Shown here one piece after another: positions 1 through 11,764 of a stretch of DNA of 64,000 bases. Position 1 is the first letter of the stretch, and each line of letters opens with the position of its first letter. Made by a program: the position numbers and the translations under genes. Below the pieces are notes generated by a model. The model was not told the origin of the DNA and did not search any database. It saw only the letters and a list, made by a program, of their open reading frames with translations. The stretch covers positions 52,055,494 to 52,119,493 of the forward strand of contig OX393577.1 in the NCBI GenBank assembly GCA_947652605.1. The letters are read 5' to 3'. Origin of the DNA: Elmis aenea (lineage: Eukaryota > Arthropoda > Insecta > Coleoptera > Elmidae).

Positions 1-646
1 CTAAAAGAAGATAAAACAGTACAAGATGCGAAATAGCATAAAAGTCAAAAATTCTAGGAATTAATAAAGCTCAGTTTTAAAAGTATTGAATTTAAACTTC
101 GAATATAAATTTCCTCTTTTACTGCACCATGTGTTGTGGCGAAAACAGGTTGTAAATTATATGTGTCAAACCACCTATAATTTTTCTTATATTGAAAATC
201 GGCTGATTAAAAGCACTGGAAATCAAGTTTCTATATTTGTAAATATCTTAATCACAACACGTTATTACTTTACAAATTTTCATTATTCTTAAAATAAAAT
301 TGGGTCGCAATTAAATTATTAAATAAACTGATCGATCTTATATTTGTCACTCTTTGCTCATCATCGCCTTAAAATTAATTTCGTGAAAAATTTAAAGTCG
401 TAATATCTGGCGAAACGGAAATGCTATAAAATAATGTTTACACCGATATACACACATAAAAATTAGACTATCAATTCACACTGTTACATAAACTTCTCAT
501 AATTGTGGTTATAAGCCGTGTGGGGAAGATTTAATTGTGCTATTTATATATTATTAAATAAACTGTTTTGCAATACCTAATATTATATTACAGTTACTTT
601 TAACGCTGTTCTATTAAATGGAATTAAACTTATAATTAAAAAAGTA
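1..646. other. AT-rich sequence without recognised features
   Basis: No repeat end, RNA gene or coding pattern was recognised. The only open frame here (68 codons from position 86) has no recognisable motif and is of a length expected by chance. Confidence 0.6.
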
Positions 647-886
647 CTAACTTTTATTAAGAAACACGTAAATAGGCAAAATTTCCCAGTGAAACTTTGT
701 ATGCAGTTCTTTGACTTTAGTGCTAAGAATATGATTCTCCGTATCTAATAATAATCGTTCACCTGTCTTGCCTATTGTATTGTGAGCTTCCGTTCTCAAA
801 CCCCCCGGCCCGCTGACACCTGCCAAGACAGTATAGTCGGTGCCCCAAGGGCAGAGGTTACCAGCGGGAGGGGTACCGTTACACTT
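647..886 (-). other. GC-rich coding-like island, possible host exon
   Basis: On the minus strand a 79-codon frame runs from an acceptor-like site (T-rich run, then ACCACAG, just above 886) to a TAG at 649-647. An in-frame TAA lies directly upstream, so the frame can only begin at the acceptor. The first half is clearly richer in GC than its surroundings and reads KCNGTPPAGNLCPWGTDYTV at its start. A possible donor, CAG followed by GTGAAC, lies after 763, where GC content drops. An exon of 763-886 is therefore the most natural reading. I do not recognise the protein. A 61-codon frame on the plus strand covers the same GC-rich block, so both openings may simply reflect base composition. Confidence 0.25.
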
Positions 887-2748
887 CTGTGGTTATGGTG
901 TGAAAAACTTACGGATCCCACGATTGTAAAGGGAAGAATAAGAATTAACGATTATGTTTATGTATGACTCATTAGAGGAAGACGCGATGCAGTCTTTTTA
1001 GCTCTACAAATCATTTGTTAATGAAAATGAAAGCGGTAATATATTTTTTTGGATAAATTCGTCTGTTATTACGTCAGCATTGTTACGCATTTTTTAAATT
1101 AATAGCTGTTAATTAACTTCATGTAAACGGTTTGTCCACAATTTTTGCGTTGGATTTGGTGAATCCACAAATTTGGTATGAGGTGTGCCTCCTGCAAAAT
1201 ATTAATTGGAGTATTTGCTCACCTAAATTAAATCTAGAAATATAAAAACACAAGTAATAGGCGTATTGCAATAGATTTTTGAGAAATTTTTACTAAACTA
1301 ACTGTCTTTTTATCAATTAATTACACAATTTTTGATCTCATTGTGCGTGATTCTTGTTTATACCCAAAATTAAACAGTCATGCCATTAACTAGTTTATAT
1401 GCTGAAGTTAATGCGAATTGACCGTTAATACGCATTCACCTCAAGTCAAATTGTTAACTGTTTATATTTATATGACGTATAGAAAGAAGCGCATTTGTAC
1501 CTCGAAGTTACTGCTTCGTATTGCCAACAAAACTAACAGGTGGCCCTCTTTCTCTACCGCAAAACAGGGTGAGAATGTTAGACGTTTCGGAGTTTCTTTG
1601 TTGTGGCACCAAGAGTAATTATTTTAGAGTAATGAAATTGATACAAAATGATAGCTGTATATATCCTTTTTCAATTTCTGTACCTAAATAGAAAAAGGAA
1701 ATCTTTTTCCCCAATTTATTTTGGAGAGAAAATTTTCATAATTAAGCGTTTTTTTGGGTACCACAACTCATCTTCAACAGTTGACCACTTCTAAAATTTG
1801 TCAATTTTACACAAAACAAAATGTTTTCGCATATTTTACTTGAATTTACTCCTATAGAGTAAAAATTGGTACCTAATTTTCGATGGTCGATTGAAGGGAC
1901 CCTTTTTTGTTGATTTCTTCGATTGCCGCATATAATTGGTTTTCGGTCCAATTTTTTTACTCTACCTTTAACTTTTGTGGAGTACTTTCTTACCATCGGT
2001 AAAAACGACGAATATCTGCTGAAAAACAGCATAAAAACATGTAAAGTGGATAAAATTTCATCGAGAACCCAAACTAAAAGTAATCGAGAGTATGATCATA
2101 GTGAAAATTGGGAAAAAGAAAAAATACGCTTACCTCAGCTTTTGGATTAAATCTGCAAGTACACCAATACAACACAAATACGGTAGGCGTAAAACGCGAA
2201 ATACTATAAAAACATTCCTTAACCACTGAAGATCACGTAATTTAAAAAAAATATATGTATAGGTGCCAACCCTGGGATATTATTAACATAATTTTCTAGC
2301 GGCGATACTTTTACAAATAAATCTCTGACTGGAAGCGATTAAAGCGAAAATTCGCTTTGTCACATTCTCACCCCGTCAGTTACATTCTCAGTCCGTTTTA
2401 GCGTTTTACGGTATTGTTTACCGTCGAAAATAACTAAAACTATGTTTTCGTAAAAAATTTGCAGAATTATATTTGTGGCAAATGATCTCCAAACGTCTTT
2501 CTTCTTGATTGATTCCGTTAAAACCACAGAACATAGTAAAAACATAAAAGTGGGATTAGATCTTTAATTGTCACTATTTTTGCAATGTTGGCAGTCTGGG
2601 GAATTTGTGACTTAAATCGTTGTAAAATAAAACGCGCTAAGCCACATCATATGAAAGCAGGTTTAGTGCAATGCCAATTAGAGATCAAAATGCGCATTAT
2701 CAAATGTTAAATACATCGAATTATTGTAATTTGAATTGACTTAATGCG
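887..2748. other. AT-rich intergenic or intronic sequence
   Basis: No TE end or conserved protein motif was recognised. Open frames near 1742-2032 and 1923-2150 overlap on opposite strands and lack motifs. A 19-nt segment at 2130-2148 (minus strand) is flanked by good acceptor- and donor-like sequences but is too short to support alone. Confidence 0.6.
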
Positions 2749-2924
2749 CAGGGCCGGATTTACAGAATAAGCTAGGCAAGTTTTAGCTTAAGGTTACTTA
2801 TTTGGAAGGGGAATATTCAATTTATCATGTTTAACCTTTTCATTTAATAGTATTTCTGCTTCCTTTATAAGAATACTTGTGTCCAATTACACATTTTTTC
2901 TGGTTTATAAATTTGTATTAACCC

Positions 2925-3320
2925 GAACCGCAAAAAATAACGGTTCAGTTCCGGTTACCGGTTGGATAAATTTTAATGTTTCGGTTTACGTTTCGAACCA
3001 CCAGTTTTCATTTTATAATGATTTGGTAACCGGTTTGGTGGCAACGGTTCAGTTCCGGTTCCGGTTCAATGCAAAATATGATGACTATGCATACTTATAA
3101 ATTGAACTATCTGAAATATTTTCATGTTTGGTAAAATGTAATCAAAGCTAGGAAAATAAAAAATGTACGTCATTAAAAAAAAAATTTGAAGCGGTTTTAA
3201 CCGGTTCACACTAGTCGGTTTGGTCCGATTTTGCGGTTTTGTGATTTCCGGTTCACGGTTCATGAAAAAACACCGGTTCGTTCCGGTTTTGGTCCCAGTT
3301 CCGGTTCGGTTCGGGTCCCT
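2925..3320. repeat. CCGGTT-rich repeat block, probable hAT remnant
   Basis: CCGGTT and close variants (CGGTTC, GGTTCC, AACCGG) recur many times at both ends of this block with an AT-rich centre. The right edge reads GGTTCGGGTCCCTG and resembles a hAT terminus. The left edge has ACCCGAACCG but has lost the CAGGG part. Such arrays of short sites near the termini may be transposase binding sites (inference). Confidence 0.55.
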
Positions 3321-3598
3321 GATTTATACCTTTCCAGAATTTAAGGAAATATTAAAAACTTTGCGTGTTCCGAGTTTTTAGTTATTTAAAGGGGATAGAA
3401 ACGATGAAGTCACCTATATTTTAATTTTGTTGAATTTCCATAGAATCTATAAACTCAAATAATGCTTTACTCCAAAAGGAGCTTCAAAAAGTTTAGCTTA
3501 GGGCAGATATGCACAGACCGTGGCCCTCGTTGGTTTGTTTTTGGCCCGCTTCAACATGAGTTATTTTAATAATTCTTACGATATTTAATACCTACATA

Positions 3599-3796
3599 CA
3601 GGGCCTATCACAGAGCAGGGGGGTAGACGGGACTAATTCCCGGGCCCCGGTGTTGCCAAGGGGGCCCGGATTCGAGCTAATACACAATATTTTGTTTACA
3701 AATACTATTAAAATTAAATTTAAACCTTTCTTATAGTAATAGGGTGCCCGTTATCTATTGCTTCCCCGGGGCCCGAAATTTCTGTGAACGGTCCTG
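3599..3796. mobile_element. hAT MITE with perfect 8-bp duplication
   Basis: This 198-bp element starts CAGGGCCTATCACAGA and ends TTCTGTGAACGGTCCTG, giving imperfect inverted ends. It is flanked by identical 8-mers CCTACATA at 3591-3598 and 3797-3804. Its interior is unusually rich in C and G close to both ends (GGGCCCCGG, CCCCGGGGCCC). It is inserted inside the larger hAT element. Confidence 0.9.
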
Positions 3797-4008
3797 CCTA
3801 CATAAGCAACTATAAAATTAAAAGTTGTTTATTTAGTTTCGATTTTCTTTCTTTGTAAGATATGGTTGATAAACACGATATATGATACATAATTTGCATA
3901 TCTTTTTTGCGTCCCTCCCATTAAACATAGAGGATCTACATGACTCATGATCTTAACAAGTCTGAGCATCCCTGGCTTAGGGCCTCTCATGTCCTAAATC
4001 CGATCCTG

Positions 4009-6470
4009 TCAATGCGTATTATGTAATGCATGTAAACGTCGTAATTATGTATAATGATTTTCTGTACCTACCGTAAACCAGCGTTTCTTGTAAAATGTAT
4101 GTTATAGTCCGAAATTAAGAAATTAAACTTGTTAAACGTAATTATATTTTTTCTATTAAATTATGCACCATGTTCTTTTTTTACTAAATATAGGCGGCGA
4201 TAGTAAACCAATTTTCCACATTGCAAGGTTTAATCTAAATGATGATCTGTATTGTTCGTTAATTTCGTAAAACAGTTTTTGACGTTATGAATCTACCAAT
4301 TACATTTTAATTGATGGTCCACTATTCTAAAAACATCGTGTTCGACTTGTAGAGCAATAAATGAAATGAGAAAACTTTTTTTGCCGATGTATTTTGTTTC
4401 AATAGCTTTCCTATCGCTTATTGCCTACTCCATATCTCATAAACCAACATATGCGGAAAAAATAAATTGCTATCATTTATAGTTTCATCCATATATTGCA
4501 CTTAAAACTAAAGCACAAAGTTTATGATGTATTCTCTTCTAAAGTTGGTACTAACTCGTAGCTATCTGCTAATAAAATCTCAAAATTAGAAGTTGAATTC
4601 TCGCTACAAAGTAATTATTTTGCAAGTTTGATGTATGTGTTTCTCCTTAATTTTAAGATTCATTTGCCCTCTACGGGTTAAATGAAGCAAAATAATTTGG
4701 TAATAAATTATAAGCCACAAGGTGAGGTTACCTAATTAGTTGTTAGGAAGTGGAGAAGCAAAATTGATTAGAACTGAGGAAATTGCGTGAACATATAAAC
4801 AAACATTATTTTAATGAATAAATAGAGAAGTAAATTATGCGTTATTAGTCAACGCAAAAATGTTTCATTATTTTGAACGATACTTTTAACACGCCTCAAA
4901 TTTTCTTGTAAACTTTAATTTGGGGTTGTTATTGCCACGTGTCCTTTGTAACTAAACGTAAACAATTGATTCTTCGTGTTATACTATAATTTGTAATTTT
5001 AAAAAAACAACCTTCTACAACTTAAAACCTTGATTCGGTTTAAATGTCTACAAGTCACAAACAATTTTTTTGGCGCATTTTCGTCAATCTAGTCAATTTA
5101 TTTACCAGCCGTCCGTTTTCTTTATAATTCATAAACGTTCATGTTTAAAGGCTTCCTTTTTGCGAGAGATGTGGCGCTCATGCTGCGAACATGCAACAGA
5201 AGATGGTGTTTATGAAATGAATGTTGTATACAAGCACATTTACGGAAATATCAGGGACCTAGCCGCATTTTATTTAAGAAAGAAGTACATCACAAATTGA
5301 TGCTCTGCACCTAAGCTAACTTTTCCAATTTACGAGATTCTTTACTTTGTATAGGACTAAAATTGAGGATAACAAGCTGACGCGAAAACTTCTCTAATTT
5401 ACTCGTTTATTTATGTATTAGTTTTGGAGTTAAAAAAATTGGACGCAATGCACGTTTTTACGTGAAAACTAATTTCTTTGTTATGTTTCTTATCGCATAT
5501 TTGTTTTTTGTACGTTTTTTTATGGTTTGGTTTTTAAGTTTGTATTTCACAAACAACCATTTTTTTATTTAACGCCTTGTTTTCGTGCAAAATTAACTCG
5601 AGGACATAAAAATATGTTTGTATCGTGCCGTAAATAGCCAATACGAAACTTCTTAATTCTTAAGGTTTCCCTGTCCTTAAAATGCCTTTGTCGTGATCTT
5701 TATTCTGCTCACACAATGCGTTTGCGACCCCATTATCGGTCTCCTGGGGTGTTTTTTTTTCTGTTTTGGAAACAAATATAATTTGCTTTCCCAAGTGAAG
5801 TAGGTCTAGGGAATGGGACCGGTGCTTTATAACAATGCCGGTGTATTGTCATGACGATAAAACAAATTTCCTCTTATTAATAATCGATAAGTATCTTGCT
5901 TTCGTTTCTTATCAAAGTTGAACGCATTTGTTTTGAAACAAATTCGTGTTTTTGTGTAGTTCGAGTAATAGGATGGAGATAGTTAAAGCTAAACAACATT
6001 GTTATTGATTGCAGTGATGTGCATCAAGTGTTGTACCTGAAATAGCGTTTTTTTTTTACAAAGAAAATCCTGCAGCTTCTTTGTCGTCTCCTGTAACATC
6101 TCATTCATAGCTTGTATTTTCTCTGAAAAATTTGATACTTCAAAGGTACATTGTAGCAGGGACAACTGAAACCATGGTTACCTACCTAATCCGACGCCGA
6201 CTGCTTTAAGAGATAAACAGCAATCTTTGTAGCTTGATATATACCGTATTTGCTGGCCGGGCCGAACAGGAAGTACCGCTTTCTCCATGCATATTTTTTA
6301 GGAAAACATAATTTTAGTGCACCTCAACATTCAATTATTGACTAATTGAAAGTAATGTAAAATAAAATGGTCTAAAAAAATGTGGATTAACTTTATAGGT
6401 TTTAATCTCTATCAATAAAACCCACAAAATTTTCGTCTTTAGAACTAGATGGAGTACTTCTTGGAATCTT
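4009..6470. other. AT-rich sequence without recognised features
   Basis: No TE terminus, RNA gene or coding motif was recognised. The 76-codon frame at 5070-5300 has no recognisable domain. Confidence 0.6.
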
Positions 6471-7090
6471 TTCTCTATCAGAAACCGATTCATCAGGTCT
6501 TTTTACTTTCCATTTTGGCACTCGAGTTGAAAAATGAAATTTCATCGTTTTTGAAAATTTGCTATAGGTAACATTTTTATTTATGATGCTAAAACTTAAA
6601 GTATATTGTAGGTATTTTTGTAAAAAAATTTATGATTAATTTAAAAATGATTTTCATTTTTTTAACGACCTTGACTTTCGAGACATGAAGTAAACATTTT
6701 TTTTTTAAGAAACTTCAGTAGGGCATGACTTCATATAAATGAGCATTTTCAAGTAAATTCTGCAGCAACATTCACGTTTTTACCACTTACAATATAAACT
6801 TGTAACATATTAAACTATTCAAATTTCAAAGTGTTTAAATTTAGCCATGTTCACAATACGACAATGAACAGATGTACAATACAAATGATACACGGATTTG
6901 CTTAAAAATTTGAAAATTTAGTTGGCCATGACATGTAGGTAGGTGTATTTTAATTGCAAACGTCACTTGTTTGCGAAATCATAGCAAACTGTGATAATAA
7001 AATTTATACAAAATGAGCCATATCTCGGTTATTTTTTGCTACACCTTTATAAAAGTATCTATATATTTTTAAAAAGCTAAAATATACTCT
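6470..7090. repeat. Dispersed repeat D, copy 1
   Basis: The segment from about 6940 (CACTTGTTTGCGAAATCATA, then CGGTTATTTTTTGC) recurs at 14915-15040 and 40655-40760. The segment around 6500 (CTTTCCATTTTGGCACTCG) recurs inverted near 15250. No clear terminus or target duplication is visible, so limits are approximate. Coding capacity is absent. Confidence 0.55.
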
Positions 7091-7094
7091 TATA

Positions 7095-7700
7095 CAGGGT
7101 GTCCCAGCCAAGACAAATTGAATTATTCGATAGCTCTGTTATTAGTAAAAATTTGTAAAAAAGTTTTAAATTAAAGTTGTTAGTAGTCATTTACTACATA
7201 ACCTAAGATTATTTTCAACTAAACAGTGTTTTGTTTTTGCGCACTGATACAAAACATTGTTTTTTTAAATAGAACACTCTGTATATTTTGTGATTTTTAG
7301 ATGCAAAATGAAATTCTCTTTTATAAATATTCAAAGTGTTGTATGTAAAAGCAATGTTTTTTATTTATTTAAGTTTTTATGAAAACATTGACAGGAAAAG
7401 CACTCTAAAAAAATATTAATATTTTAGAAAGTAGCAATGTAAAAACGAATTCCTTTGGTGGTTTATTTGACAATAGTGTCTTAGTGATTGCTGGCTAGTT
7501 AAAATTTTAAAATAATATACAGGGTGTTTTTATGCTCGACCAATTGGCTAAATTTCAAACACGAATAAGTAAGTTTTTTTTAAATAGAGTATAGGTATAT
7601 AAAAACATATAAGGTCTTCTATTTAAGAAAATTGACTTATTTGTAGTAACACTAGCGTGTTTATCTTAAAAAAATAACCCAAGAAACCGATATCAGATTT
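7095..7700. repeat. CAGGGTG repeat family A, copy 1
   Basis: The repeat begins CAGGGTGTCCCAGCC after TA. It contains an internal inverted copy of the terminal motif (GAACACTCTGTATATTTT, about 7268) and a further CAGGGTGTTTTTATGCTCG near 7517. The same order of motifs recurs at 26939, 30687 and 35279. No protein frame is seen. The right limit is set by where similarity to the other copies fades and is approximate. Confidence 0.65.
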
Positions 7701-8837
7701 TTGCTTAAAATTATGGTAACCGAGAAACCCTGTAAAACTTTAAAATTTGGTCCAACCTATACGTCAAGCGTTTTAATAATATTCTACGTTAATTAAAAGG
7801 TCGGTGTATTGGACGCCATATCGGGACAAATTAAAAAGAAAAAAGTTCCTCTTTTAGACCGGCGAATACTGTTATTGCAGATTAATTTAGAATTGCGTTT
7901 TGTGTTAAGTTTGTTTTTTCTATTATCATACACATATATGTATAGCATAGACAATTGGCGTTGTGTTTCTGAAACTGATCGTGCAGATGGCCGAAAAAAA
8001 CTTCTCATTCTGTTTGTTTGGTAAACTCATAGCTTTTAAGTTTTGCACTTTAAGCGCCATAAAAGGTTCCATTGTTGCTGTTCTGTTTGAGTTGCAAAAA
8101 GTTTGTTAGATAGACGGGAAAGTCTTTTGAAACATTCGAAATTCGTTATTCTACTCCTATAAATCAAGCTATTACAAGTTATGAAAGTCGTCGTGTATTT
8201 CAATTTCAATGGAAAAAGAGTCAATAATAAAACCATATAAATTCCGTATTTTGCAAAATGTAGGTCAGTTTTGCACCACAATGAGCTTGGCTCAACGGAA
8301 ATAAGCTTCAGGTCTTATACATTTATGTATTTTCGATCAGATCCAAACTGAATTCGCTATTCTATAACTTGCAACTCCGGGCGATATGAAAATATACGTA
8401 CTTTGTTTGAAATCAAATATTACGCCGCCTCGTTTCGTATTCAATATTCGGATAGGTGATAATTATGGATTTACAATTTTAAGCTCCTTTATTATTCTCT
8501 TGTTATCCGTCGAACCTCAACCCAAGTGGGTTCTATTAAGAGTAATCTACAGGTAAACCAACGTTTAGCAAAATTGACGCATCATAACACAAGGATATGC
8601 TTCTAATTTGTCCTCCTCTTCTTTTCCAATACAGTTTTTATTATAGATTTTTCTTCAATCCGCGTATAAAAAAGTTGTAAAGTACTGTAATTTTTTTGTG
8701 ACTTACTCAATGCAAGATAATATGGTTTTACCTATAAAAAAGTTTACTTAAATACAAAATTATCTTTTATCAGGAAACCTCTTGTCTAATGCTCATGTTT
8801 TCTTAAGCATGTTACTGTTTTCTTAAGCATGTTACAT
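7700..8837. other. AT-rich sequence without recognised features
   Basis: Open frames at 7793-8024 (both strands) and 8036-8281 have no motifs and overlap one another. Nothing else was recognised. Confidence 0.55.
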
Positions 8838-10274
8838 TTTATGTATGAACTGTTCTTAAAACAGCCAATCTTAAAAAGACAGTTGAATGCAATTGCTGAA
8901 GTAAGATTAGCTGTGTTAAAGACAGTTCATCAAATAAAAGAAATGTGCCTAGGAAATAGTTATACGTAACAAGACTGGAAAGTGGTACTTTACTGGACGA
9001 GTAGACATTTTTGGGACGAGCCTTGGCGAGTACTGAAAGGATACGAGTCCAGTAAAGACATTTTACGGGTATGTTACGTGCAATATTTTTTTCTGCGTCC
9101 GCCACTGACACCAAAATCACTATCGTCACCATCCATAATCAAACAATAACAACAAACAACAGGTGCAAACTCGCTTGTTGGTATAAAGACTCTCATACCT
9201 AGCTTGGTGACTGGCAGTGTTAACAACCTAACTTGCAATCGGGAGGTCCTGGGTTCGAATCCCATGGCCGACTGTTGTAGAGATTTCAGGTGGTTTACTC
9301 TATGGTTAAGGCAAATGCTGTGGCAGTACTTCCACCTATCCTTGCCCATCCTTGACTATCCACATCCTTACCCATTATCCTTGTACCTCTTACGACTGAA
9401 GAGGGGGTCAACCTCCCTATAGCAGTCTGCCGCGCGAGCGGAACACACACATGAACCACACACGACTCCCGTTTGACAGCGCAAATCAACAGAACAACTC
9501 ATCACGATGGCAAACAGCTACTTTACCGGCCCAGGCCAGTAAAGACGTATTTTCCAGCCTAAAAATTTACCAGCCACAGTTGATTTTCTGGCCGGACGCA
9601 GAAAAATATTATTATCTACAAAGTAAAAATTTCAAATTTTTATTGCCCATGGAGAGAGGGCTACACCTTCAACACATGTTAAATTTAGATTTTATAGTAG
9701 GTACCTAATAGTAAGTAAACAATCATAAAATAATATTAAATGTAAAAATTATTCAAGTTTTCAATTGTTTTGTATTTAATTAAGTACAGCTAGCTTAAGT
9801 ATGTAATCTTTTGTTTTTTTTTTGCAACGGCAACTTAGATTACACTTAATAAATACAATAATATTGCTATAACTTGCTTATTTTTGAAGATAAACCTAAC
9901 AGCCTACACATCAATGAAACAAGACAAAAATTCTTTTTTTAATGAACCTATAGCCAACTATGGTTGCCATTTAAAAAATGTCTAGTTTGACTTAAATCCC
10001 AAAATTTAAGTGTGCCATGACTTTTTAGATTTTTTTTTTTTAATTCTACTTAAAAATATATACAGGATTATTTCACATTTTAATTTTAACATAGGTGGCT
10101 ATGGAATTATTTACCATTGAAAAACGATTTAAAAAAGTTGAAGGTGTAGGTCAAATGTCAAAATTGCATTAAATTCGTCTTGAAATTTTGCTTGACTTTT
10201 CTAATTTAAGCGACCACGTAACTATTATAATAACTAAGTTACTCATGCAACACATATAGATTATTGTCACCCTG
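8838..10274. mobile_element. Fold-back element B-related copy, with SINE inside
   Basis: From about 9600 to CCCTG at 10274 (followed by TA) this matches the right half of element B at 56580-58481, including the phrases CATAACTTGCTTATTTTT and CATAGGTGGCTATGGAATTA. The central part at 8845-8938 is an imperfect hairpin (TGAACTGTTCTTAAAACAG against CTGTGTTAAAGACAGTTCA) also present in B. Between these lie a further inverted pair (9082-9100 against 9594-9610) and the SINE. The left arm found in B is missing. At 9780-9797 this copy preserves the uninterrupted target of element C, which is useful for defining that element. Confidence 0.65.
9196..9500 (+). mobile_element. tRNA-derived SINE
   Basis: An exact RNA polymerase III B box, GGTTCGAATCC, lies at 9252-9262, with an A-box-like TAGCTTGGTGACTGG about 50 bases upstream (9200). 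The stretch between resembles a tRNA body but does not give a clean cloverleaf, so this is a SINE head rather than a tRNA gene. It is followed by about 230 bases of unrelated body sequence (GGTTTACTCTATGGTTAAGG onward). No poly(A) or target duplication could be fixed, so the right limit is approximate. Transcription by Pol III from internal promoters is the known behaviour of this class. Confidence 0.7.
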
Positions 10275-11410
10275 TATAACAATCTCCACCACAGCCCACG
10301 TAACAGTAATTTGTTTTAACGCTTCTGAAACTCACCCAACCACTATAAAGGCAAAAATACATGCCTTTTAAAATCTTGTTTTAACATGAATAATTTATTT
10401 CCAAAAAAAATTGTGTCTGTCGCGCAACAGAATTATCACATTTTATGTTTATTTTAAAGCTACATGATTCTGCCATTTTTCACAGGAAACTGAAATATGA
10501 TTGTTACAAATTTTGAATTAGTAATTGTCGCAGTTTTGCGAAGCTCACAGCCAATTTACAACATAAACTACGCATTTAGTAGCTTTTATGTTCGTAATTA
10601 GATTTTACTGCATTTATTTTTTACGGCAGCGTTGTTAAAAAATTGAAATTTGTTGGTTTTTGTGTGCATTCAAAATTGCGGTTTAGAGCAAAAAATGATT
10701 TTATCTCGTGCCTTTATTTCCAGCATGTCATAAAGAAGTCTTTATCAGCCTCTGGTATTTCTTTTACTTGTACGCGGTTCATTTTTATTAGTCGTTACCT
10801 TTGTGTGGTGGCCTGGCCACAGATAGCAAACAACCTGTATTTATCTGGAAGCCATATGTTCAAGTAATTTTGTGCTATACTTACTGTACTTAAAGGGGAG
10901 ACGAAGGAAATTATTAATGTTATATGCAAATGTTGGGATATTATTGAACGCTTTAAATTTTAACGCGTTGTAATTATTATTTAAAACTATCTCAAACTTT
11001 ATTGTTGCCATAAAAACTACTGAGGTTGTATATTACTTTTTGTTCGTTCTTCGCATACTAATATGAGAATGGTGAATGGGAGGTCGTAGCTGTCTATAGG
11101 CTTATTTCAGCTGCAGAAACGATGAATTGATTCTGAAGAAATTATAGGATAGTATACTTAAGCATTACCATCATTCATTGGTCGTTCTTCCCCTCCTGTA
11201 CTTTAAACAATGGGCCCATTCGCTTAATCGTGGCGGATCTCATAAGACGCAAACCATAGGCGCACTTGTTCGCGTTGGTCCATATTTTTACTGTTTACTT
11301 ACTTTAAAAAAATAAATAATACCTACTTTAGCTTCAAAGCATCACAGCATCTAGTGTTTCTGGTTTTAGAAATATTTTATTTCTCGAGAAATAAGAAGCA
11401 GATTTAAGTT
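10275..11410. other. AT-rich sequence without recognised features
   Basis: No repeat end or coding motif was recognised. The frame at 10643-10867 has no recognisable domain. Confidence 0.55.
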
Positions 11411-11414
11411 CTTG

Positions 11415-11686
11415 AGATATCTTAACTTGTGGGGCAAGCCGCTCTCCCCTAGGGGGCGCGAGACTTGCAAGGAGAGCGCGCAGCTGTTACCAAAATATCA
11501 TTTTAGAATACAAACCAACAAAAAGAACTTTATATATACAGAATATGGTATATTGTTTTGTAGTCCATTAAATAATTATTATATCAGAATAGTATTTATG
11601 AAATTAGATTGTTACGTAAAGTGAGGGAGACGCAAAAAAAAATTAAGAAAAAGGGGGACGGAGTCACAAAAAGATTGGAACCACTG
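11415..11686. mobile_element. Degenerate hAT element
   Basis: The right end reads GATTGGAACCACTG at 11673-11686, which is the reverse complement of the common hAT end CAGTGGTTCC. The left part reads TCTTAACTTGTGGGGCAAGC, which resembles the same terminus with its first bases mutated. The interior has a GC-rich block (CCCTAGGGGGCGCG). No target duplication could be confirmed. The 70-codon frame across it is not meaningful. Confidence 0.55.
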
Positions 11687-11764
11687 TCTTAATATATTCT
11701 TAATTATTTTTGTTTCAAGTGTTAATACTTTTTGACTGAAAAAAATTCATTTATATCTTCTATA

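Larger units (their letters stand above)
2749..4008. mobile_element. Non-autonomous hAT element with nested insertions
   Basis: The left end begins CAGGGCCGGATTTA and the right end finishes TAAATCCGATCCTG, which are imperfect terminal inverted repeats. The flanking 8-mers are TTAATGCG (2741-2748) and TCAATGCG (4009-4016), matching at 7 of 8 positions. An 8-bp duplication and CAG...CTG ends are typical of hAT transposons. There is no transposase frame. The interior holds a CCGGTT-rich block (about 2925-3320) and a second complete hAT MITE (3599-3796), so this is the older insertion. Orientation cannot be set. Confidence 0.8.

Noticed and set aside
2130..2148. 19-nt microexon on the minus strand
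   Set aside because: Splice-like borders are good, but such a short segment cannot be supported without transcript evidence.
9204..9270. Functional tRNA gene
   Set aside because: The B box is exact, but the acceptor and anticodon stems do not pair convincingly and a long SINE body follows.
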